Positions 34,613-43,284 of a DNA stretch of 64,000 bases are shown piece after piece; within the stretch, counting starts at the first letter, position 1; the number at the start of each line of letters is the position of its first letter. The DNA lies in the NCBI RefSeq assembly GCF_014595995.2, contig NZ_CP063989.1:2170001-2234000 (forward strand). Reading direction: 5' to 3'. The notes under the pieces are model-generated. The model ran no database searches. It was not told where the DNA came from and saw nothing but the letters and a program-made list of their open reading frames with translations. The stretch comes from Actinomyces respiraculi (lineage in GTDB: Bacteria > Actinomycetota > Actinomycetes > Actinomycetales > Actinomycetaceae). The position numbers were made by a program, and so were the translations under genes.

Positions 34613-34740
34613 CGTCCTTCGCGCTGCTCAGTCCTCGCGCGCCGACGCGTGCCGACGCGCAGGCATCGTCTCACGCCCACCGGGCCCGCACCCACACGTC
34701 GGGTGGGGCCGCGCACCCGACGTCACTGATTCAGTCCCAA

Positions 34741-34755
34741 TTAGTCTTGACATTT
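34741..34755. promoter_or_regulatory. Putative inositol-regulon operator, site 7
   Basis: TTAGTCTTGACATTT overlaps the TTGACA -35 box of the dehydrogenase promoter. It keeps GTC-NN-GAC and the trailing ATTT. Confidence 0.5.
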
Positions 34756-34776
34756 GCCGACGGCGACGAGTACCTT
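34747..34776 (+). promoter_or_regulatory. Promoter of the third dehydrogenase-isomerase operon
   Basis: TTGACA (34747-34752) and TACCTT (34771-34776) are 18 bp apart, 65 bp before the start codon. Confidence 0.5.
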
Positions 34777-34787
34777 CACAGACACGT

Positions 34788-34801
34788 TTAACGCGCGTTA
34801 A
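34788..34801. promoter_or_regulatory. Putative LacI-family operator
   Basis: TTAACGCGCGTTAA is a perfect 14-bp palindrome with a CG-rich centre, placed between the -10 box and the dehydrogenase start, where a bound LacI-type protein would block transcription. Confidence 0.6.
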
Positions 34802-34841
34802 TCCGCGTGACGCATGTCAACGACGACAGGACAGCACCACC

Positions 34842-36047
34842 ATGAGCACCACCCACGCACCCCTGGCCGTCGCCGTCATCGGCGCCGGCATGGCCGGAAC
34901 CACCCACGCCAACGCCTGGCGACAGGTCGGCACCGTCTTCGACCTCGGCCTGCCCAAGGTCCACCTGGCGGCCATCGCAGACGCCTACGAACCCTTCGCC
35001 GTCGACGCCGCCGAGCGCTACGGCTACGCCAAGGCCGTCACCGACTGGCGCGACATCGCCAACGACCCGAGCATCGACATCGTCTCCATCGTCGTCGGCA
35101 ACGCCCTGCACCGCGAGATCGCCGAGGCCATGATCCGCGCCGGCAAGCACGTCCTGTGCGAGAAGCCCCTGGCCGACACCCTCGAGAACGCCAAGGCCAT
35201 GGCCGAGGCCGAGGCCGCCAGTCCCGGCGTCGTCACCTCCACCGGATTCACCTACCGTCGCAACGCCGCCGTCGCGGAGATCGCACAGCTCGTCACAACC
35301 GGCCACCTGGGCGACATCAGCCACATCAACGCCCGCTACTGGTGCGACTACGGCTGCGACCCGAGCACGCCGATGGCCTGGCGCTACTCCGGCCCCATGG
35401 GCTCCGGCGCCCTGGGCGACGTCGGCTCCCACCTCATCGACACCGCCGAGACGATCTGCGGCCCACTCGTCGCCGTCTCCGGCGGCGCCCTGGCCACCCT
35501 CATCACCCAGCGCCCCGTAGCTGCGGGCCACGTCACCCGCGGCACCGCCCTCGACGTCGCCGACGCCGAGATGGCCGAGGTCACCAACGACGACGTCGCC
35601 ACCTTCACCGGCCACTTCGCCAACGGGGCCATCGGCTCCTTCTCCGCCTCCCGCATCGCGTGGAACATGCCCAACGCCATGATGATCGACGTCCACGGCT
35701 CACGCGGCCGGGCCTACTGGGACCTCGCCCGCACCGGCGAGATCCTCGTCGATGACGCCAGCGCCCCCGCGGGCCTGGCCGGACCCCGCCAGGTCCTCGT
35801 CAACCCCACCTTCCCCTACTTCGCGCGCGGATCCTCCATGGCCTTCGGCGGCGTCGGCGCCACCCAGATCGAGCAGTTCACCTACCAGGCCTACGCCTTC
35901 CTCCAGCAGGTCGCCGGCGTGCCCGAGGCCGAGGCCCTCCCCCGCTGCGCCACCTTCGCCGACGGCTACCGCGAGATGCGCATCGCCGCGGCCGTCGCCG
36001 AGTCCGCGGCCACGGGCGGCACCACCGTCGACGTCTCCGGGTTCTGA
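34842..36047 (+). CDS. Gfo/Idh/MocA-family oxidoreductase
   Basis: A 401-residue NAD(P)-dependent dehydrogenase. The Rossmann loop is VIGAGMAGTTHANAW, the EKP motif VLCEKPLADT, and the catalytic region GSGALGDVGSHLIDTAETICG. It is longer than the two IolG proteins and belongs to a different subgroup, so it may act on another inositol isomer, an inosose or a sugar acid; the substrate is not determinable. The ATG at 34842 follows a GACAGGACAG stretch. It sits under one GntR-type and one LacI-type site and is followed 55 bp later by a TIM-barrel isomerase gene, a common pairing in polyol pathways. Confidence 0.85.
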   Translation: MSTTHAPLAVAVIGAGMAGTTHANAWRQVGTVFDLGLPKVHLAAIADAYEPFAVDAAERYGYAKAVTDWRDIANDPSIDIVSIVVGNALHREIAEAMIRAGKHVLCEKPLADTLENAKAMAEAEAASPGVVTSTGFTYRRNAAVAEIAQLVTTGHLGDISHINARYWCDYGCDPSTPMAWRYSGPMGSGALGDVGSHLIDTAETICGPLVAVSGGALATLITQRPVAAGHVTRGTALDVADAEMAEVTNDDVATFTGHFANGAIGSFSASRIAWNMPNAMMIDVHGSRGRAYWDLARTGEILVDDASAPAGLAGPRQVLVNPTFPYFARGSSMAFGGVGATQIEQFTYQAYAFLQQVAGVPEAEALPRCATFADGYREMRIAAAVAESAATGGTTVDVSGF

Positions 36048-36102
36048 CCGGCACCCCACCACCACCCAGCACGCACACTCAGCACAATCACAGGAGAACA
36101 CC

Positions 36103-37101
36103 ATGGCCCTCACCTACGGCGCCTACACCGCCTGCCTCGGCGACCAGACCCTGCCCCAGGCCCTCGACACCCTCAAGGCCGCCGGCCTGACCGGCGCCGA
36201 GGTCAACGTCGGCGGCTTCATCCCCTCGCCCCACTGCCCCGTCGACTCCCTGCTCGCCTCCGCCACCGCCCGCGAGGACTACCTGGGGGTCTTTGCGGAC
36301 AAGGGCATGGTCTTGTCCGGCCTCAACACCTCCGGCAACCCGACCTCCCCGCTGCCCCACGAGGGCCTCAAGCACGCCGAGGACATCCGCAAGGCCATCG
36401 AGCTGGCCGGGCTGCTCGGCGTCAAGGAGATCGTCACGATGTCCGGCACCCCCGGCACGGATCCGACGGCGAGGTACCCCACCTGGGTCGTCAACCCCTG
36501 GAACGGCATCGACATGGAGATCCTCGACTACCAGTGGAGCGTCGTCGTGCCCTTCTTCAAGGAGGTCGACGCCCTCGCCCGCGACAACGACGTCAAGGTC
36601 TGCCTTGAGCTGCACCCGCGCAACCTCGTCTTCAACATCCCCTCCTTCGAGCGCCTCGTGGAGGAGACCGGCGCGACCAACATCCGCGTCAATATGGACC
36701 CGTCCCACCTGTTCTGGCAGCAGATGGACCCCATCGCCGCCACCAAGCGCCTGGGCGGCCTCATCGGCCATGTCCACGCCAAGGACACGAAGATCTTCCC
36801 GGGCGTCGCCTACCGCGGCGTGCTCGACACCGACTTCGGCCACGTCCCGGCCGAGGCCGAGGGCAAAGTCCCAGTGGCCTACGGCTACTGGTGCAACGCA
36901 TGGCCCCAGGACCCCGCCTGGCGCTTCGTCGCCCTCGGTCTGGGCCACGCCATCGCCTACTGGACCGAGTTCCTCGCAGCAATCCAGCAGGCCGACCCCG
37001 ACATGAACGTCAATATCGAGCACGAGGACGCCGAGTACGGCAACGTCGAGGGCCTGACCATCTCAGCCACCAACCTGCTCGCGGCCGCCGCCGGCCTGTA
37101 A
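36103..37101 (+). CDS. Sugar phosphate isomerase/epimerase (TIM barrel)
   Basis: A 332-residue xylose-isomerase-like TIM barrel. Candidate metal ligands are in VCLELHPRN (Glu, His), RVNMDPSHLFWQQ (Asp, His), GHVHAKDTK (His) and NVNIEHEDAEY (Glu). CAGGAG precedes the ATG. It is co-oriented with the dehydrogenase and probably acts on its product. It is longer than and distinct from the IolE-like and IolH-like barrels, and the reaction is unknown. Confidence 0.82.
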   Translation: MALTYGAYTACLGDQTLPQALDTLKAAGLTGAEVNVGGFIPSPHCPVDSLLASATAREDYLGVFADKGMVLSGLNTSGNPTSPLPHEGLKHAEDIRKAIELAGLLGVKEIVTMSGTPGTDPTARYPTWVVNPWNGIDMEILDYQWSVVVPFFKEVDALARDNDVKVCLELHPRNLVFNIPSFERLVEETGATNIRVNMDPSHLFWQQMDPIAATKRLGGLIGHVHAKDTKIFPGVAYRGVLDTDFGHVPAEAEGKVPVAYGYWCNAWPQDPAWRFVALGLGHAIAYWTEFLAAIQQADPDMNVNIEHEDAEYGNVEGLTISATNLLAAAAGL

Positions 37102-37112
37102 GTACCGCCGTC

Positions 37113-37142
37113 GGCCCGTGACCGTCGTCGTCCCCACGGGCC
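37113..37142. terminator. Bidirectional terminator between the isomerase and second lacI genes
   Basis: GGCCCGTG (37113-37120) pairs with CACGGGCC (37135-37142) in the 56-bp gap between convergent genes. Confidence 0.5.
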
Positions 37143-37157
37143 ACGGCTCACGACCCC

Positions 37158-38150
37158 CTATGACGGGAGGCGGGATGAGCGCCGCACCGCCAACACCGGC
37201 GCCACCGTGACGTTGCGGGCCCCGCCCACCTCGCCGTCGCCCTCACGGCCCGAGCGCTCGCACACGAAACGCACCGCGTCCCGGGCCATCACCTCCACCG
37301 GCTGCTCCACGCTCGTGAGCGAGAACTCCTGACGGCTGGCCAGGTAGGTGTCGTCGTAGGAGACAAGGGGTGCGCCCGGGCCGTGCCGGGCGGAGCCGAT
37401 GACGCCGAGCGCGTCCAGGGCGACGAGGTCGTTGTGCGCCACGACCCCCGGTGCGTCGGCGAGCGCCAGCTGCTCGCGCAGGCCGGGCACGCCCGAGGCG
37501 CCGTCCACCACCGTGTCCAGCCGCAGCCCCCGCTGCCGGGCGGCGTCCGCCAGCGCGTGACCCCGCTCGATGGCGTTGGGGTCCTCCTCGGAGTCCGGGG
37601 ACACGTACACCAGGCGCCCGGCGCCGGCCTGCACCAGGTGCGAGATCACGACCTCCGCGGCGGCCCTCTCGTCCAGGCGGATGGTGTCGACGCGCCCACC
37701 CGGGCTGACCCGTCCGATGAGGCAGACCGGGCACACCTCGCCGAGCTCCCGCAGATCCTCGTCCGGCAGGCCGGGAGAGACCAGGACCAGGCCCTCAACC
37801 CTCAGCGCCAGCAGGGCGTCCACCGAGCGGCGCGAGGCCCGGGCGCCGGTGCCGACGGTCACGAGCAGTGTCATGCCCCGCTGGGCGACGGCCTCCTGGA
37901 GCGCGTGGGCGACGAAGTCGAAGAACGGGTTGCGCAGGTCCGGCAGGAGAAGCCCGATGAGTCCCGAGCGCCCCGATGCCAGGGAGGCGGCGGTCGCGTT
38001 GGGGCGGTAGCCAAGTCTCTGCGCCGTCAAGAGAATCCGGTCCCGTGTGGAGGAGGCCACACTGGGCGACCCGTTGAGCGCCAGGGAGACGAGCCCCCGG
38101 GAGACGCCGACCGCACGCGCCACGTCAGCCTGCGTCACCATCTGCCCCAT
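37158..38150 (-). CDS. LacI-family transcriptional regulator (second)
   Basis: A 330-residue LacI/GalR regulator. The helix-turn-helix reads VTQADVARAVGVSRGLVSLALNG, with hinge RPNATAASLASGRSGLIGLL and effector-domain markers NPFFDFVAHALQEAV, VAHNDLVALDALGVIG and LVSYDDTYLASR. It differs clearly from the LacI protein at 33569 (different recognition helix), so it should bind another operator; I see no matching palindrome nearby. It is divergent from pta, with a 237-bp gap. Whether it controls the inositol genes, pta-ackA or distant targets cannot be told. Confidence 0.85.
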   Translation of the reverse strand: MGQMVTQADVARAVGVSRGLVSLALNGSPSVASSTRDRILLTAQRLGYRPNATAASLASGRSGLIGLLLPDLRNPFFDFVAHALQEAVAQRGMTLLVTVGTGARASRRSVDALLALRVEGLVLVSPGLPDEDLRELGEVCPVCLIGRVSPGGRVDTIRLDERAAAEVVISHLVQAGAGRLVYVSPDSEEDPNAIERGHALADAARQRGLRLDTVVDGASGVPGLREQLALADAPGVVAHNDLVALDALGVIGSARHGPGAPLVSYDDTYLASRQEFSLTSVEQPVEVMARDAVRFVCERSGREGDGEVGGARNVTVAPVLAVRRSSRLPS

Positions 38151-38387
38151 GATCTCTCCCCTGTGCCGGCCACCGGGCCCCGGATGGTCAACCGGTCGCG
38201 TGGTCGCACGCTATCCCACAGGGGGCGCGGCAGGGGGCATCGCTGAGCGAGTCCCCACATGCCCCATCCACCCCCATGCGGGCCTTTGGTCGCACATGGA
38301 CCATGTTTCAAGGCAGAATCGCTGTGGAGCGACGACCCGACCAGGCCGCCCTGCTCGACAACGAGGAACCGCAAAGGAAAGCTCAAC

Positions 38388-40439
38388 GTGGCGCGCAGCA
38401 TCTACATCGCCTCACCCACTGCCGGAACCGGCAAGTCCACCATCACTCTCGGTCTCATCTCATCGCTGACGAAGGTCGTCGCGAAGGTCGGTGTCTTCCG
38501 TCCCTTCGTCGGCTCGCGGCACGCAGACCCCTCCCTCGACCTGCTGCTGGCCCGCGCCGGCTCCACGACGCCGGCGGCGCAGGCCGTGGGCGTCACCTGG
38601 GACGAGTACCACGCCGCCCCGGAGGAGTCCCTGTCGCGCATCGTCGACGCCTACCGCGCCGTCGCCCGGGAGCACGACGTCGTCGTCATCGACGGCTCCG
38701 ACGGCGACGAGTCGGGCACCCCCCGGCTGGGCCTCAACGCCCGCGTGGCCGCCGACATGGGCGTGCCCGTCATGCTCGTCGTCTCCGGCACCCAGAGCCC
38801 GCAGGACGTGCGCTCGGCCGTGGATGTGGCCATCGCCGAGGTTGCTGAGCACCACGCACGCACGGTCGCCGTCGTCGCCAACCGCTGCGCGCCGGCCACG
38901 CGCGATGCCGTCGCAGCAGCCCTCACCGGGATCCCCGGGGTGGCCTCGACGACAATGCCCGAGGTGGCCCTGCTCTCGGCCCCCACCGTGCGGGAGATCG
39001 CCGACGCTCTGGGAGGCACGCTCATCCTGGGTGACGAGGCGCTCATGGACCGCGAGGCCGAGAGCCTACTCGTCGGCGCCATGGACGTCTCGCACGTCGT
39101 CGAGCGCCTCGCCGACGGCCAGGCGGTCATCGTCCCGGTGGACCGCTCCGCCGTCGTCGTCTCCCTGGCGGCCGCCCACGCCTCGGCGAGCTTCCCCGCC
39201 CTGGCCGCCCTCATCCTCAACGGCGACTTCGCCCCGGCCCCCTACGCCCTGTCCCTCATGAAGGGTCTGGATCAGGCCCTACCGGTCATCACGACGCCGC
39301 TGGGCACCTTCGAGGCGGCCCAGACGGCCGGCGCGGTCACTGGGGACCTGGGCAAGGCCTCGCAGCGCAAGATCGACGTCGCTGTCACCACCTTCGAGCA
39401 GGAGACCGACGTCGAGGCGCTGCTGGCCGCGCTCGAGGTCGAGCCCAGCGAGGTGGTCACCCCCATCATGTTCCAGGCCGAGCTCGTTGAGCGCGCCCGG
39501 GCCCAGCGCCGCACCATCGTCCTGCCCGAGCCCGACGACGACCGCATCCTGCACGCCACCGACGCGATCCTGCGCCGCGGCATCTCCGACGTCGTCCTCC
39601 TGGGCGACGAGGCCACCGTGCGCGCCCGCGCCGCCGAGCTGGGCCTGGACGTGTCGGCCGCGCGCGTGGTCGCCACCGACACCCCCGAGCTGCTGGACAC
39701 GTACGCCGCCGAGTTCGCCCGCCTGCGTGCCAAGAAGGGCGTCACCCTGGAGCAGGCCCGTGAGAAGGTCCAGGACGTGTCCTACTTCGGCACGATGATG
39801 GTCCACATGGGCGACGCCGACGGCATGGTCTCCGGCGCGGTGCACACGACCGCCCACACGATCGTGCCCTCCTTCCAGATCATCAAGACCCGGCCGGGCA
39901 CCTCCATCGTCTCCTCCGTCTTCCTCATGCTCCTTCAGGACCGCGTGCTCGTCTACGGCGACTGCGCCGTCAACCCTGAGCCCACCGCGGAGGAGCTGGC
40001 GGACATCGCGATCTCCTCGGCACAGACGGCCCGCCAGTTCGGCGTCGAGCCGCGCGTGGCCATGCTGTCCTTCTCCACCGGCGACTCCGGCAAGGGCGCG
40101 GACGTGGACAAGGTCCGTCAGGCCACGGAGATCGTGCGCACCAAGGCGCCCGAGCTCGCCGTCGAGGGTCCCATCCAGTACGACGCCGCCATTGACCCGA
40201 CCGTGGCCGCGAAGAAGGCCCCGGACTCGGCTGTGGCTGGGCGTGCGAACGTCTTCATCTTCCCGGACCTGTCCAGCGGCAACATCGGCTACAAGGCCGT
40301 CCAGCGCTCCTCGGGCGCCGTGGCCATCGGCCCGGTGCTGCAGGGCCTGAACAAGCCCGTCAACGACCTGTCGCGCGGCGCGCTGGTCGAGGACATCGTC
40401 AACACCGTCGCCATCACGGCCGTCCAGGCCCAGGGCTGA
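38388..40439 (+). CDS. pta: Phosphate acetyltransferase
   Basis: A 683-residue long-form Pta: an N-terminal BioD-like P-loop domain (IYIASPTAGTGKSTI, residues 5-19), a central DRTGG-like domain, and the C-terminal catalytic phosphotransacetylase domain (RTIVLPEPDDDRILHATDA, DGMVSGAVHTTAHTIVPSFQ, FIFPDLSSGNIGYKAVQR). It converts acetyl-CoA and phosphate to acetyl phosphate. The GTG at 38388 follows AAAGGAAAG and yields the family N-terminus. It is followed by ackA 113 bp later. Acetyl-CoA from IolA could drain through this pair with ATP gain. Confidence 0.95.
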   Translation: MARSIYIASPTAGTGKSTITLGLISSLTKVVAKVGVFRPFVGSRHADPSLDLLLARAGSTTPAAQAVGVTWDEYHAAPEESLSRIVDAYRAVAREHDVVVIDGSDGDESGTPRLGLNARVAADMGVPVMLVVSGTQSPQDVRSAVDVAIAEVAEHHARTVAVVANRCAPATRDAVAAALTGIPGVASTTMPEVALLSAPTVREIADALGGTLILGDEALMDREAESLLVGAMDVSHVVERLADGQAVIVPVDRSAVVVSLAAAHASASFPALAALILNGDFAPAPYALSLMKGLDQALPVITTPLGTFEAAQTAGAVTGDLGKASQRKIDVAVTTFEQETDVEALLAALEVEPSEVVTPIMFQAELVERARAQRRTIVLPEPDDDRILHATDAILRRGISDVVLLGDEATVRARAAELGLDVSAARVVATDTPELLDTYAAEFARLRAKKGVTLEQAREKVQDVSYFGTMMVHMGDADGMVSGAVHTTAHTIVPSFQIIKTRPGTSIVSSVFLMLLQDRVLVYGDCAVNPEPTAEELADIAISSAQTARQFGVEPRVAMLSFSTGDSGKGADVDKVRQATEIVRTKAPELAVEGPIQYDAAIDPTVAAKKAPDSAVAGRANVFIFPDLSSGNIGYKAVQRSSGAVAIGPVLQGLNKPVNDLSRGALVEDIVNTVAITAVQAQG

Positions 40440-40552
40440 GGCGCGTGGGGCGCCGTCGGTCATGTCCGATGGCGCCCCCGTCGCCCGTCCCCACCTCCTT
40501 TTCCGCTCCCCTCTCCCAATCCCCCACCAGACGTTCTCGTAGAAAGACCCTC

Positions 40553-41737
40553 ATGACCTCGCGCACCGTTCTCGTTATCAACTCTGGCTCCTCCTCGATC
40601 AAGTACCAGCTGGTCGATCCCGACTCCGGTGCGGCACTGGCCTCCGGCCTCGTCGAGCGCATCGGCGACGTCCAGGGCGCGATCATCCACAAGGTCGACG
40701 ATGCCAAGCACGTCGTCGAGGAGCCGGTGCCGGACCACGGCTTCGGCCTGTCCGAGGTCCTGCGTCTGTTCGACGAGCACGGGCCCCGCCTGTCCGAGGC
40801 GAACATCGTGGCCGTGGGCCACCGCGTGGTCCAGGGCGGCAGGTTCTTCAATGGCCCGGCGCTGCTCACCGATGAGGTCGTCGCCACCATCGAGGAGCTG
40901 GTGCCGTTGGGCCCGCTGCACAACCCGGCGCACCTCAAGGGCATCGAGGTGGCCCGCACCCTCATGAGCGACATCCCCCAGGTGGCCGTCTTCGACACCG
41001 CCTTCTTCCAGGACCTGCCGGAGGAGGCCGCCCGCTACGGCCTCAACCGCGAGGTCGCGGACCGCTACTCCATCCGTCGTTACGGCGCCCACGGCACGAG
41101 CCACCAGTACGTCTCGGGAGAGATCTCCAAGCGTCTGGGCCGCGACGACCTCAAGCAGATCGTCCTGCACCTGGGCAACGGCGCCTCCGTGTCCGCCGTC
41201 GTCGGCGCTCACGCGGTGGAGACCTCCATGGGTCTGACGCCGCTGGAGGGCCTGGTCATGGGTGGGCGCACCGGTGACATCGACCCGGCGGCCGTCTTCC
41301 ACCTCGTGCGCGTGGGGGGCATGTCGATCGACGAGATCGACCACCTGTTCAACCGTGAGTCCGGCATGAAGGGCCTGACGGGCGAGTCGGACATGCGCGA
41401 GGTCACGCGCATGATGGACGAGGGCAACCAGGACGCCATCGACGCGATGAACATCTACCTGCACCGCCTGACCAAGTACGTCGGTGCCTACACGGCAGTC
41501 ATGGGTGGTCTGGACGCCCTGACCTTCACCGCCGGCATCGGCGAGAACGACGCGCGCCTGCGCGCGGCCCTGTGCGAGCGCCTGGCCTATCTCGGCGTCA
41601 CGATCGACGCCGAGGCCAACGCGCGCCGCTCGGACGAGCCGGTGACGATCTCGACGCCGGAGTCCTCCATCGTGGTCACGGTGCTGCCGACGAACGAGGA
41701 GCTGGCCATCGCCCGCCAGGCCCTGACCCTCATCTGA
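40553..41737 (+). CDS. ackA: Acetate kinase
   Basis: A 394-residue ASKHA-superfamily kinase making acetate and ATP from acetyl phosphate. The N-terminal signature VLVINSGSSSIKYQL, the central YGAHGTSHQYVS, the phosphate loop LHLGNGASVSAV, GLTPLEGLVMGGRTGDIDP and the C-terminal FTAGIGENDARLR are all present. The ATG at 40553 gives the standard start. It is probably co-transcribed with pta. The palindromic element 12 bp beyond its stop probably serves as its terminator. Confidence 0.96.
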   Translation: MTSRTVLVINSGSSSIKYQLVDPDSGAALASGLVERIGDVQGAIIHKVDDAKHVVEEPVPDHGFGLSEVLRLFDEHGPRLSEANIVAVGHRVVQGGRFFNGPALLTDEVVATIEELVPLGPLHNPAHLKGIEVARTLMSDIPQVAVFDTAFFQDLPEEAARYGLNREVADRYSIRRYGAHGTSHQYVSGEISKRLGRDDLKQIVLHLGNGASVSAVVGAHAVETSMGLTPLEGLVMGGRTGDIDPAAVFHLVRVGGMSIDEIDHLFNRESGMKGLTGESDMREVTRMMDEGNQDAIDAMNIYLHRLTKYVGAYTAVMGGLDALTFTAGIGENDARLRAALCERLAYLGVTIDAEANARRSDEPVTISTPESSIVVTVLPTNEELAIARQALTLI

Positions 41738-41749
41738 CCCCGCCAAGAG

Positions 41750-41971
41750 GGGGCTTGCACGCTCATGTGACTGGTGTGATGTGGCCGATTCGGACTTTTC
41801 GTTGGTATTCCGCCGATTGGGCCCTCTTGACCAAAACGGCCTTCTTGGCTCCCATGTGCGTGGAGGTTGCCCATGCACATGGGAGCCGAAGCACTCGACA
41901 ATACCGATCTCGGAAACCGCGGAATTCCGCCGTTTTCGACAGAGGTCGAAAAGCATGAGCGTGCAAGCCCC
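41750..41971. repeat. Palindromic repeat element, copy 2 (behind ackA)
   Basis: It is bounded by an 18-bp perfect inverted repeat (41750-41767 and 41954-41971, starting GGGGCTTGCACGCTC). The inner GGCTCCCATGTGC stem (41847-41859 with 41875-41887) is identical to copy 1. A block of about 46 bp ending GACTTTTCGTTGGTATTCCGC is nearly identical in both copies, while the middle segments differ. The rest of the 455-bp gap before rnhA holds only the 20-bp repeats at 42081. Confidence 0.75.
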
Positions 41972-42080
41972 ACCGCGCAGGCCCCGCGGGAACCGCGACG
42001 CTCGTCTGTTGGGCCTTCCGGGACTGGTCGAGCGCGGCATCCCCCCACGAGTTCGAGGGTTCGGCGCCGAGTTCGAGCCC

Positions 42081-42139
42081 GCAACCCTCGACCTCGCGAC
42101 ACAACCCTCGACCTCGCGACGCAACCCTCGACCTCGCGC
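42081..42139. repeat. 20-bp tandem repeat, three copies
   Basis: Units ACAACCCTCGACCTCGCGAC or near-identical start at 42081, 42101 and 42121, downstream of rnhA. No coding role is evident. Confidence 0.6.
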
Positions 42140-42192
42140 ACAGCGGTGGACACGACCCGCTTCCGGGCACGTGGGCTCAGAAGCGCGTGGGC

Positions 42193-42804
42193 TCAGAAGA
42201 GGGTGCCGCCGGACTCCTGCTGGGCGCGCAGGCGGGCGCGGCGCGCGGCGGTCGCGCCGGGCACGACATCGGCCCGCGGGACTGAGGTGGCCGCGCCGTC
42301 GGACGGCACGGATCCACGGACCGACTGCGGGGCCCCTCCCCCGCGCGTCCATCCCGGGCCCGAGGGCACCGGCGTGCCGCGCTGGTAGGCGGTGGCGGCG
42401 GCCCGGGCGCAGTCGTCGGCCCGCTCGTTGGCCGGGTGGCCGGCGTGGCCCTTGACCCACTCGAAGCGCACCTTGCGGCCGGCGAGCTCGGCATCAAGGG
42501 CCTTCATAAGGTCGTCATTGAGGACCGGCTTGCCGTCGGCCTTGCGCCAGCCGCGTCGCTTCCAGCCCGGCATCCACGTGGTGAGGGAGTTGATGACGTA
42601 CTGAGAGTCGGCCTGGATGAGCAGGTCCTCACCCGTGTGCGCGGTGGCGCGCAGCAGCTCCAGGACGGCGGTGAGCTCACCCCGGTTGTTGGTGGACTCG
42701 GGCCAGCCTCCGGCGGCCCAGCAGGACTCGTCGACGTACCAGGCCCAGCCTGCGGGGCCGGGGTTTCCGAGGGCGGAGCCGTCCGCCGCGGCGATGATCG
42801 TCAT
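42193..42804 (-). CDS. rnhA: Ribonuclease HI
   Basis: A 203-residue RNase HI that degrades RNA in RNA:DNA hybrids. Catalytic acidic residues are visible in AAADGSALGNPGPAGW (Asp8), NNRGELTAVLELL (Glu), IQADSQYVINSL (Asp) and GHAGHPANERADDCARAAA (His and Asp). The final 60 or so residues, rich in Gly, Pro, Ser and Arg, extend beyond the standard RNase H fold and are probably disordered. The gene is downstream of ptsH on the same strand and separated from it by a strong hairpin. Confidence 0.93.
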   Translation of the reverse strand: MTIIAAADGSALGNPGPAGWAWYVDESCWAAGGWPESTNNRGELTAVLELLRATAHTGEDLLIQADSQYVINSLTTWMPGWKRRGWRKADGKPVLNDDLMKALDAELAGRKVRFEWVKGHAGHPANERADDCARAAATAYQRGTPVPSGPGWTRGGGAPQSVRGSVPSDGAATSVPRADVVPGATAARRARLRAQQESGGTLF

Positions 42805-42818
42805 GGCGCGAGCCTACC

Positions 42819-42861
42819 GACGACGATGGGGCACACACCGCGTGGTGCGTGCCCCGTCGTC
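42819..42861 (-). terminator. Hairpin terminator after ptsH
   Basis: GACGAC followed by GGGGCAC on the left pairs with GTGCCCC and GTCGTC on the right across about 43 bp, with small bulges. It sits 19 bp after the ptsH stop and overlaps the rnhA upstream region. Confidence 0.5.
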
Positions 42862-42879
42862 AGTCAGTCGGTCGGGTCC

Positions 42880-43146
42880 TCAGGCGTCGAGGTCGGTCTC
42901 GAGCAGGGCCTTGAGGGAGTCGAGGGCGGCCTCAGCACCCTCGGCCTCGGAGGAGAGGGTAACGACGTCGCCGAAGCCGGCGCCGAGAGTCATGACGCCG
43001 AGGATGGAGGAGGCGTCGACGGGGGCGCCGCCCTCCTTGGCGATCGTGACCGGGACACCCTTCTCCGCGACGGCCTTGACGAAGGTGGCGGCGGGGCGGG
43101 CGTGCAGACCGACGCGGGAGGCGATAGTTGCGGTGACCTGTGCCAT
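42880..43146 (-). CDS. ptsH: PTS phosphocarrier protein HPr
   Basis: An 88-residue HPr, the soluble phosphocarrier passing phosphate from enzyme I to sugar-specific EIIA proteins. The active-site His15 lies in SRVGLHARPAATF, and the second conserved site is VDASSILGVMTLG (Ser46). AAGGAG precedes the ATG at 43146. Enzyme I is not in the window. Its location between guaB3 and rnhA suggests a single-gene unit. Confidence 0.95.
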   Translation of the reverse strand: MAQVTATIASRVGLHARPAATFVKAVAEKGVPVTIAKEGGAPVDASSILGVMTLGAGFGDVVTLSSEAEGAEAALDSLKALLETDLDA

Positions 43147-43284
43147 GAGATCTCCTTGAGAGTCAGAGTTGGTGCCACGGTCGCGGCACCCGGTCCCCTG
43201 TCCGTGTCGGGTGCGGGCAGCGGGTCCGAACACGATCACCCTACCGGACCGCCGCGCCCGTGCCGACACCCCCGCAAGGTGGGC

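Noticed and set aside
40460..42460. 666-codon minus-strand frame opposite ackA and the repeat element
   Set aside because: Antisense to a textbook acetate kinase, with no recognisable domain.
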